Positions 38,801-50,800 of a stretch of DNA of 64,000 nucleotides are shown in pieces. Origin of the DNA: Symsagittifera roscoffensis (taxonomy: Eukaryota; Xenacoelomorpha; Acoela; Convolutidae); the NCBI RefSeq assembly GCF_963678635.1, contig NC_087064.1, forward strand, positions 58,972,338 through 59,036,337, in the 5' to 3' direction. The position numbers were made by a program, and so were the translations under genes. Numbering within the stretch: position 1 is the first letter of the stretch; each line of letters begins with the position of its first letter. The notes beneath the pieces are model-generated. The model searched no databases, had not been told where the DNA came from, and saw only the letters and a list, made by a program, of their open reading frames with translations.

Positions 38801-41800
38801 TTAACGAAAATACAGACCTTTTAGAGTATAACCTGAATGAATCTACAGTTCCATGTCTCCCTTTAAGTATGATTCTTATAGCTTTTAATATTTCACATAC
38901 ACAAAATATTAAAGGACACTCTGGATCAGAAAAAACATATTCAAATTTTATACAAAACTTTTATTTCCCAAATGCACCAATTTGGATAAAAGTACTATGC
39001 AATGACTGTATAGTATGTCAACTAAATAAACCTTACCCAAATCAAAAACAAATAGCACAAAAACAAGATTTTAAAGGACAAAGCTTGTACTTTAATCATC
39101 GTATCTCATTTGATACCAAAGGACCAATTTCACCCTCATCCGAAGGAAACTCCTACATTATGGTAATTGTTGACGCATTTACACATTATGTAGCACTTAA
39201 CCCAGTACCACATTGTAACGCTTATTACGCTTACACAACACTCTATGAACACTGGATAGCAAAATTCGGACTACCAGAAATTTTAGTCACAGACAACGGT
39301 ACAGAATTCATAAATAATGAAATTATCACACTATGTCATTTATACAACATTAAACACAAACCACGTACATCTCACGCACCTTGGACAAACGGCTTAGTCG
39401 AAGGTATGAACCGTTCATTACAAGAATATCTCAGATGTATCATCAACGGAAATGATACAAAATATACCGAATGGTCAGCAGATGTAAAATTATTTCCCTT
39501 AGCATATAATTCACAAATTACGACAACTTTAGGAATGTCACCATACGAAATGGTTTTTAACCAAAAGCCACGCAAACCAATAATGTTTACAGCAAACTCT
39601 CATAAAAACGCACAAGGTTATTGTCAACCAAATAAAGACTCAATTTGTTATAACCTACCATTACATACACACGATGAAGATCATTTTCATCACCCACAAA
39701 TTCTTAAATTAGCCTCCGGTACACACACCGAATGGATTCTAAATAGAGATAAAAAACACAATGAAATTTATCAAAAAATAACAAAAAAGTTATTACAAAG
39801 ACAAAACATTAATGAACAAATCAATTCACGTTTTACACCAGCCTCCGAATTAAAAATTGGAACATTTGTTTTAATACCTAATTTTAATACTCAAAAAGGA
39901 ATATCTAAAAAATTACAACCCCTTCGAAAAGGACCATACCAAATAATTACAAAACCCACGGATATCACATATAAAATTACCGACTCAAACAAAAAAGAAA
40001 TCGTTCAACATCGAAACAACCTATTACCTTATTACCCAAAAGAATACGCACTCCGCGAATTAACTCAATTATATTCTTTCACAGGATTAAAAATCATTCA
40101 AAATGAACCACATCTGAAAAACACAGAACAAAATGATAACCCCACCGAAAATCAAAACACAAAACTAACCGCCACCAAAAACAATACACAAAACCATAAA
40201 GAATCCCCAAAACAAAGAAAAAATAGAAAAATGACCGAACAAATAATACCCCAAGAACAAATCGACAAATCAGAAAATAGAAAAACAACAAGACTCCGAA
40301 ATCAACCACGTAAAAACTATAAAATATTCATCCCCCAATCTAAAATTTTAAAGAAAGTGGAATTTCAAAAGTAATTTTAACATTATACTTCACAATCTTG
40401 AAACCTTCGAAACATTTTTCATTTACATTTTTCAAAATAACATGCTGACAAGTACGCAATAATTCTAGTTCAAAATAGACCAATAGGATTCATCCAATCC
40501 GTCACTTTCTCTAACTCAAACTAAGACCAATTAGACGAATCATATAGAACTCCAGGCACATCTATAACTATAACTTTACGACCTCCAGGTCAAAAATAAG
40601 CAAACCACTCCAACTTGACAACTAAAATAAATATCACCATAATACCGTACCCCTCCCTTATCTAATAACCCAAAGATCAACAATATTTCCCCAACTCAGA
40701 CCACGAATACCCCCAAAACAAATTTGTTAACTTAGCCTAAAGTAACAAAATGAACATTTTATTTAGCCTAAAGTATAAAAATCTCACCATACCCCGGATC
40801 ATTTGACAAACAAAAATAAAGAAAAAGACGACCTCCCGATCACCATGAAAATTGCCCCCAACAATTTTTTACAAAACTCAACCCACTTGTCAAAAAACTA
40901 ATAAATAATCCGACCACACTTGAAAATCGCCTCAAACAGCAAAAAATATTCGACCAAAAGATCATTTCTTAAATGCTCTTCTCTCAATCAGTTACTCAAA
41001 TACTCATAAATCTTAAACATTTTTTTACAATACTTGAAACCTTTATAATATTTCTTTTTGATATACTTGAATCTTTTCTAATAATCCTAATCCTTTTTTG
41101 TAACATTTTTTTAATTTTCTACACTATATTCGAACTATTTCTCCAACTTTCCAAAACCCTTGATTATATCCACAGGTACGATTCATATAACTTGTCTAAA
41201 TGATACGAACAATTTTCAGTAGAACTGATATTTTTTTATTGTTTGTAATTTTCATAACATTTTTATCATCCCTCATGTTGACCATATGTAAATGTATAAA
41301 GAAAGCAATCTTCACATTTGCCCTAGCAACAATCCTCCTAATTCTTTTTTTAGAAGAATATTATAATAAACATAAACCTTCCCACTAAAGTAACAATTCA
41401 AAAATCCATCAAAAATTGCTACCCAACAGTCACAGAATCAGTCTTCACCGACATTATCCCAAGATAACCCAACACCACCTTCAACTACTCAAAATCCTCA
41501 AACATCTACACGAATTTCTTTTCAAGACAATCCATACACTTTTGAAGAACGACATGCTCGTTTATCAGAACCACTAGAACCAGTTCAACGACAAGCACCT
41601 CTAAGCGAACCAACATATAACCTATACCCAACACTACCACAAGAACTAAGTAGAATAAGAAATCCTAGTCAAAACCAAAATACAGTCGAAATAAATAGAC
41701 AAATTATACATCCTCGACGAAACAGAAATTTTCAAACTCCCCGAGTTCATTTTGATATACCTCAATCCCCATCACAAAACACTCCAGAAAACCCCATTGG

Positions 41801-44800
41801 TATATTACCAGAAACCCCTACGCTTCTTTCACAACGTAGCACCTCAAGCCTACCATCAGATTACTTAGGTTCAACACCAACATCTGAACAAATACGTGAA
41901 AATCCCTTTAACCCCCCAAACCGGGCATCACGACTACCATATTGGACAACACATTCATTTACACAAGGTGAATTAAATTTAGTCAATAATCCAATAGATA
42001 TTTCTACGGATACAACAACATCCTCATCACTACCAGAAACATTATCACTACCATCAACACCATCAATAAGCCAGATTTCACCACCACCTTTTAACTTAAA
42101 TTTTCCAAATAATCTCGACGCCAGATATCGAGAACAATCATCAATAAATATTCCTTTAAGACTAGATTGGAATACATTTACAGCACCTCCACCATTATTT
42201 GGACAACATCAAGAAAGTAACCGCCTTCATAACTGGGCACTTAATAGATTACAATATCGCCAAGATATTCACAACGATATCCGTGATCACAATATTCAAA
42301 TACTCCAACAAAACAGTTTACAATTAAAGTTTGAAATCACAGTTAAGTTAAATAACATTACTCAACATCCCTACCCATTAAACCCACCAAACATAACAGC
42401 TCAATCACTACCACCACCGTTTATAACTACTGAAGTAATATATAAATACGACAGATATACCAAAAACACAATTGGTTATATTACATTTTATAACCCATAC
42501 TCAGGATTATCATACACATGTATATTCTAAAATTATTAATTTTTCTCCAACTCCTTTTTCTAGTAATCTCAAATCAAAACATAAACCCTTCCCCTCGTAC
42601 AGGACCACAAGATTTATTAGTAACACATTACGATTGTGAAGAAAATGAACAAAAAACACTACACAAATATGCAATAAATCAAGTATCACAATGTGAAACA
42701 GAACCACAAGCTATAGAAACCACAAATGTAATAGCAACACTCTATTCAAAAGCCCGAGCAACAACAGTTACAGGTTATAAATTCACAGCAACATTTTCCG
42801 AAAAGAAAGTACATTGTTCACAAGTCTCGAACGGAAACAAAAACCGACTTGACCATGAATCATTCTATCAGAGTAATATAGAACGTCTTTTACATCTCAA
42901 TCCCGACGATTGTAAAAATGAATTACTTAGACTAAACATCACACAAAATAAAAACTCCGAAAGAAAGTTAGTTAACTTTCAAGTTTTTTCAGACTCTGTA
43001 CATCAATCACAACTTGAAAGACACCAAGGACATATAAAACTAGACGACAAATACCCGTATAACGGCGCACACGGACGATTAACCTATGACCTACACGATA
43101 AACATTGGATACCACACATTGGTATAAATGACCCATCAAACTGCAAAGCAGACACAAAAAATAAAGGATACCAAGAAATAATGTTTCTCGATTGGAAAAT
43201 ACAACTCGAAAAAATACAACTAACACGAGATTTATCAGATAATACAATGATCTATCAAGGAATCCGATTACCTTGTAAAAATGATCAAGGTTATTGCGAC
43301 CCTACAACGAGAACACAAGCAACAATTGTTTGGTTCCCCGAAGACACATGTACAACATTTCAAGTAGCAAAAATACACGCTCGTATGATAAAATTTCACG
43401 AAAAATATTTTATACAATCAATTCCATATGAACAAGTCCATCCATCACGAAAACTAAGTTCTAATTTTAGAAACATAGACAATATAGAAAATAAATTGAC
43501 ACGTTTTCAAATATATCAAGAAACAGAACTTGCATGTAAATACAGAAACCCACTTCACAAAACACAATACTCCGAGATATTAGTTGAATACGAAAAAGGA
43601 TTCGACATGACCACTGGAAAAGTAAAAATCGACCCATATGCCACAGGTCATCCTCCAAACGAAGGAACATCCTATATACCAGTTAATTTTGAAAAAAGCA
43701 ACGGACAACCTGGTGGACATCTAAAACCCCATGACACCAGAAGCACACGCTTACAAGAATTATCACTAATGAATACTACATATTTCGGTAATATCCACTA
43801 TGATATTCATTTAGATATGAAACTAGATTATACAATTAGCCGAATTTTTCAAGAAATGTCACTCTCCGAATTAGAAACACTACACCAACTATGCGAATTA
43901 GAACGAACACAAATATTACAATCACTTGCACTAGCAGTATTAAAAATACCCTATGCAGGATACTTATTATCTGGAAATAGATCAAATTTTTTAGACTATG
44001 AAGGAAACATCTTATGGTTTTATACTTGTACTAAAAAAGTATCACCACTATACGTTTTTGAAGATAAACGATGTTATAAAAGAATCCCTATCTTTTATAA
44101 GAATAAAGTACATTTCGTGGATACACTTTCACGAAGAACCTATTTCTGGGATACCGCAGTCCCATGTGGATCAGAAAACAGCCACAATGTAGTACAACTA
44201 AACCCTGATGAAAATAAATATTATCTTCTCACTCCATATCCCACATTAATGCAATCACTCAAAAAATTTTCACCAGAAAGCATTCGCGCTATTGCTCGAA
44301 ACCCAAATATAGACTTACAATCAATAGGAATCTATTCAAAATCAGATATTCAACATCACATTAGAACACAACAATTCCAAGAATTATTAACACAAATGGA
44401 CACTATACAAAGACAATCAATAGACCAAAATTTACACAAACTTGCAGAAACCGCAGGATTTGCCGATATCTACACGCAAGACTATAGCGGATATTTTAAA
44501 GACATTAAAGATTATATATATCTAAACGGTGAAAGATACCGTCCCCAAGATATATCACCAATTAATATTTTTAGCTTTGTTACACTCAAAAATGAGATCC
44601 TCGATTTTCTAGGATGGCCCTACTACATCTTAGAAAAATTGACTATTTTATACGCAATGTTTAACTTTATTGGATTTCTTTTCTCACCTTTAAAAGGAAT
44701 CTACAACACATGTGCTATACACACACAAGTAAACAGACAAGCAAGCGTAGCACGCATACTCTTTGCAGGATTTTTTGGAATCTTTTCTACATCTATAAAC

Positions 44801-47800
44801 AAAATTCTTTTAGACGCACAAATAAAAGAATATAACACAAAAATAGCAACACGACAAAATACATACGACGAAGAACATAACAATGTAGACATAACGCCAA
44901 CGGCACCACAATTACCACCCCTACCAAATAACCATCCACTATCCCTAGTCCCACGAAATTTTCGAAATTTAGCCATCACACATAATCCAAACTTTCGACT
45001 CACCACATCACAAAGTCCCATCCAACATATAATGACACACCAGTCACAAGATCAAAATACTTATGAACAAATTATTGAACAACCCCATACCACCGCTTTT
45101 CAGTCTCAAAATAATCATTTTTTTAGCCCACGATGAGCCGCCAACTTGGATCACTACACCGATCAAATTCCCACCCAACCAATCTTACCTCTCCAATCCA
45201 AATAATACCACTTTTTGCTTTTCCGCCACCCGATTTTCCATCTAGTAATGTAACATCAGGCATGAATTCCGACACTAATTCACACATCTCAGTTTTATAT
45301 TCCATCTCACAACTCAATAACCCGAATATTGAAACCCCCGATGAATTTGCCGACTCAGAACCATCCCCATCCAATAATTTTCATAACTCTTCTAAATTTT
45401 CTCAACCCCCTTTTCAACCCATATTATCCAATAACCCTGACCCCATCACTTCCACACCCTCTTATGCTTCCCAAGTTACCCCAACCTACTCCTCACTTCA
45501 TTCTGACCAATCATCTCATTCTCCAGACACCCCCCGAATCTCCCCAGAGCTAGATAATTTTATTACCCTTCAACAACAACCCTACCACCTCCATACCCCA
45601 ACAATAAACCAAATCTCCTCCACAATAAATTCATCCAACCCCCCTACCCCTACACCCTCTTCACATTATACTGAATCATTAGCACCATCATCCACATCAA
45701 CTGAATCTTCACTAAACACTAATAGAGCTTACCGCACTTTTAAAAGAAAGTTCCCCAACCATCCTTTCCCAGCAAAACCAGGAACAGCCCGTGAATACAT
45801 CAACCACCCCAAGCATACTAACACAAAAGAATTTTTAGCTATCACCTTACCCTCATTCCCACAATACACCTTAAACACCCCCCACGACACTAACGAAACA
45901 CGCAACTTTGTAGATGAATACGTTCTAATGCCCACTCTCTCTTGGACCTCATATTATCATTTTACTAACCCTCTTTGCTTACCTTTATCTAACACTCGAT
46001 ATAGAGCGAAATACGGACATGCTATATCGACTCACTACACCACTAACCGCTAGACAATTTACTTACGTTGGATATAAAAAATCACTAAAAACACACACTG
46101 CACCTAGAGCTAACGAATATACACTCGAATACTATGATCACAACATCATCAGAGCTAACCAAGATCAATTCTTAGACGACGATCGCTTCGCTAATCCACA
46201 AATTACCGAGAAATTTTTCATCAAGACACCATATATATTTACACTAAACATCTTCGACCGAAAGTTTGATCACATTATTTCAGAAGCACTAACAGACACA
46301 CAAGCATACGAAAGTTTTAAAGAACGCTTCCAAATATTTTCACTAACCTTTCATTTCCTTGCACCACACGAAAGAGATTTACACTGCTCACACGATATTA
46401 TGTTGCGCACTAAACAAACCCACACATATAGTTATTATCGCTTCATCCAAAATCACTTTGACCTACACACACCCTCTAGACAACCACACCATCGCTTTCA
46501 ATTCATTAATTCCAAATACACTTCACCATTTTTCCTAAATTTCACATATTGCATTAAAGATACTAACCTTCATGGTATTCTTCGCAATTATGATCCCATA
46601 ACCCAAATGTACATCTTCTGTCCCATCACCAAGACCTTCAACGCCGAAGAATCCCGACCCTTCCTTATCCCGCACGAGTTTGTACAACCTATAGAAATCC
46701 CAATTTTAGAATTCATCCACAACACTAAATTCAATCACAAATTATATAATCTAATCCAAAACACACCTTATGAGTTTGCAGTTGGCACTGAAGAACTAAC
46801 CACTATTAAGGCACTTCAATTGCTTTGGCCACTGCTTCAGACTAAAAATATCATCCGCATCTTAGCTAAACTACTAACAACTTCCGATCTCATCCACGAC
46901 ATCTTCCCCCACGGTTTTTTCCCCGACGACTAACAGGTAAGTATGAATTAAATGAATATTACTAACTAATTAAAATATTAAAAAACTCACCATTCTTTAT
47001 CCATGTTTTCTTTAGATTTTTAGCCTTCATCCGACAATCACCTACAAACACCACAAAAGACAAATAAAAATCACAAATTTCATCAAACAAATTTCAAAAA
47101 TTCTATTAATCTCTTACACTTATAAATTTATAAATTTAATACCAATGCAGTAAATTCATTTCTAAAATTTTCCCCACAAGCAGTAAATCTAATTATGATG
47201 AAAATTTGTAACTTAAAGTTCCCCCATCACTAGCAGTAAATTTCCAAATTCTATGCAGTAAATTAATAAAATGCAAATGCAGTACTAACCTTTTGATATT
47301 TTCATTCATTCGCACAGAAATTCTATCCACACTCGCACAGCTCGCCCACGAAGAATTGTTTAAAATAATGAATTTCAGTTTCAAGTTTTCACACTCAACA
47401 ACTCTAACATATAATAACATGTTTCAAACTTTCCTTTAACCCGGTTGGAAAGGAATCATATACTAAACAAAACTAACCAACGCAGCTTACTAAATACCAC
47501 AAATCATAGAATAACAGCATGACTAAGAAAAGGAAACCAACGGTACCCAAACCGGATTAACCCAGTTTAAAACTGGATAAATTATTCTTTTGAAGACTAT
47601 TATAAAGTCTAAGAAAGAAATAATAAAACACAAAAAAGTCGAAAGACAAACCCATACCACGAACAATTTGATTTTTGGAAAAAGGACATAACCAACAAGA
47701 CATAAGAAAAACCACAACAAACCCAACATAAAACGTTGTCACATAACAGGACCCCTCACAAAAACCGCATGAAATCATACTCCCACTCCTGGCCTAACCC

Positions 47801-50800
47801 ACCAGGAAGGACGTCCTGAGCATGCTCTATAGCCGGCCTAACCCACCGCGCTACATCCACGCTTTGTGACCACACCTCTATTTTTAATAAGAGCTACTCA
47901 AGGGTGAGTAACTCTTCAAAATAACCGAACTAAAACAAAAAGCTTTTGTGAAAACAACTAACAAAAATCATAATTAAAAATTATTAAACTAATAAAAGTT
48001 TTATAAAATGTAAATTACATTATGCAATACATAGATCAGAATACAACACCAAGGACGAACATCTAAAGACAAAACGACCCCACTACACTCGAGAGAGAAT
48101 GGCCAACCACAATCGATATGCCACTCACAATCACAACTCAAAGGATTTAGAGTACGACTTGACTTCGCAGAAAAGGACTTCATTGAACTAGACCAATGAC
48201 CACCTCGATGTTCAAGTATACGTACAGATCCGAGTAACCAGGCATCCCCTCCACGCACAATCTCCACGCCATTCCCAAACTAGATCAGACACAAAAGAAG
48301 TTCTCCACGCAGAACAGAAAAACCTGACATAGCCAACCATTCTGAAATCAGATTTGAGGTTGTTGCAAAGACTTAGTCGTTGTCACTAGAAGACACAACG
48401 TCTTATGTCTCTAACTCCAGCTTCCTGGAACTTCTTTAACAAAGAGGAAACGGAAGAAAATGATGTTCGCCAAAAACCAACGTCCATCATCCATCCTTCG
48501 AATTGCAGAAGAACTATTCTAAAAAACTCTGTAAAACCCGGATGGGTGGAACCTGATCTAAACTACATTTTATGATTGGATAAATTAGATATTTTACCAA
48601 TGTAAAGTATTTAATATTAACCAATCATGATCCATCTAACTAACAACCCACTTATTTGTAAGTGCTGAAGTTACTTGTAATTTCAGCACCAGAGAGATTT
48701 GAATTTAACTTAGAAATTAGTTGGACTCTCCCGAGCACTTCAGCAGCCGCAATAAACCAGTATACCCTAGATCTATTGAGCCTAGCAGAGACTAGTTAAA
48801 CAACCTGAGACTAGATAGTATAAGAGTAAGATTAGGATCGGTATTAGACTAAGAAGTTGCACGAATCTATCCGGCCGAAAATAAGATAGCGTGACGAGCA
48901 GACGGTGTACCCTATCCGAAATTACTCTATGAGTTAACCAACTCGGTCCTAACTCAGTATGATAATCATTTTTTTTAAAACTATGAAATTGTATGACAAG
49001 CTTTTTTTTCATACTATAAAAATGTATGACAACCATTTTTTTATACTATAAAACTGTATGATAATCATTTTTTTCAGACTATGAAACTGTATGATAATCA
49101 ATTTTTTCATACTATGGAACAGTATGATAATCATTTTTTCATACTATAAAACTATATGATAATCATTTTTTCCATACTATGAAATTGTATGATTGGCATT
49201 TTTTCCATTCTATGACATAGTATGAATAGGATCTGTTTTTAAATTTATGAAACAGGATGGAAAGCTTTCCTTGCACAATTGAAAAATGATTTACTAACAT
49301 GTCAGTTTTTCATAACTAAATTGAGGCAACTGAATCTAAGACCCACCCATAAAGCATTCCATGTCTGAACAATGGAGAACACCGACAAAAAGTTAGAGGC
49401 TAGGAATCTCGACTGCATTTTCCAACAATTCTCCGCAAGTTTGGACAGCTCAAAGCTCCTAATCCTAGTGAGAATATACAGAGCGGGGAGCCTCAAAAAA
49501 ATCTTGAAAAAATACAACAAAACTTGAGATGAAGGTCACTGTCAGACGAGATCAACACTGAATCAGCTGTCGAAAACAGTATCCACTTCCAAGTGGTATT
49601 CAGCCTCTGCTTTCTATAAAAAACTAATTCAAAACATCGATTCTGAAAAACAACTCATATATTGTTATTTCTTCCCACATACCAAAAATCATCTTTTGAG
49701 ACCACGATAGGAGTCACATATTAGACAATCCTGTCAAAAATCAACCCAAGTGAGGCGCACAGAAGCACAATACTGCACAGATTTACAGGGTAAAATCTGT
49801 TGATCAATATGTTTCTGAATGACATCAGTTGGTTGACGTTTGACAGGATCGTCTCACATTTGACTCCTATGATGACCTCAAAAACCAATTTTATCCGGTC
49901 GGAGCCGAGTTGCCTATTTAACCGTTTCTTGAATTTAGTCAAAATTGTCAAACAATTTTTCTGATTTATGACAAAAAAACACATAGCTCAAAATTCGTAA
50001 AAAAAACAATTGAGAAATATTTTTGGAAATTTTTTTCTCATTGCTGAAATTGGTCTGAATCAAAACCCACCCTGATCATATACTCTATAATTTTTTTGAA
50101 AGTCGGAACAACGAATTGAGACTGTGTCGGAATGCTTGTGCTCGGGGTGGATTAATTTTTTCTACAGACAAAATTTGGACTTTTTACAAGCCATTTTGAC
50201 GGATTTTTTTATATCAATCAAAAGATTTTGTTGTCTTGTGCTCAATTTCCAAAACATATTTCACCTGTTATCATTTTTGTAAGCATATGTGGGTTTGAAG
50301 ATTGGCAATTTTGGTTAACTAACGCGCGATACATTTCGTGCTATCAGCTCGTTTGTGAGGATTTTATTTTTTCTATCGCAAAATGCCTATCATACAGTTT
50401 TCATACATGAAATTTGTATGATAAGCGATTTTTGTCAAAAAATAAAAATCACCTATTTGTTACTAGTAAAATTAAGCAAATAGAATAAAAAAATTTATTC
50501 AAAAACCTTTAATACATTTTTTAAATTTTTTATGAAAATTGTATGATACGCATCCTTTCCATAGTCGCCATAAATGAAATTGTATGAAAAGAATTTTTCT
50601 TTTATGAGGGTCAACCCGGGGAACCAGTAGCGTGCCGAGAGGGGGGGGGGTCGGGAAGAGCCCCTTTGGTATGATTTACGACATCCATTTCTGGCTGAAC
50701 GAAATCAAAATTTTTCTAAAGACGCCTTTGGCGCCACTATAACCAACTTTGAGGCAGAGTGCCTAAAAACTCATTGTTTGCCACGTTTTTTTTTTAAATT

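Larger units (their letters stand above)
30102..48956 (+). mobile_element. Element A: giant Ty3/gypsy LTR element with env and extra ORFs (18,855 bp)
   Basis: LTRs 30102-30511 and 48547-48956 (410 bp each, one difference seen) start TGGAACCTG and end CCTAACTCA. Target duplication GTAT is perfect at 30098-30101 and 48957-48960. Content: leader, basic ORF, gag, pol with Ty3/gypsy order (NC-PR-RT-RH-INT-GPY/F), two small hydrophobic ORFs, an ATG-less 379-codon frame, env-like ORF, two unknown ORFs and a short intron. Near-identical LTRs mean a recent insertion. Two to three times the usual size for Ty3/gypsy. The only coding break seen is one frame change within gag. Confidence 0.95.

Noticed and set aside
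48001-48267. 88-codon antisense frame near the 3' end of element A
   Set aside because: Single short frame on the opposite strand in an A-rich/T-poor region where antisense stops are rare; no motif.
49721-49984. Minus-strand 87-codon frame between the minisatellite and a family 1 copy
   Set aside because: No recognisable residues or start context; likely chance.
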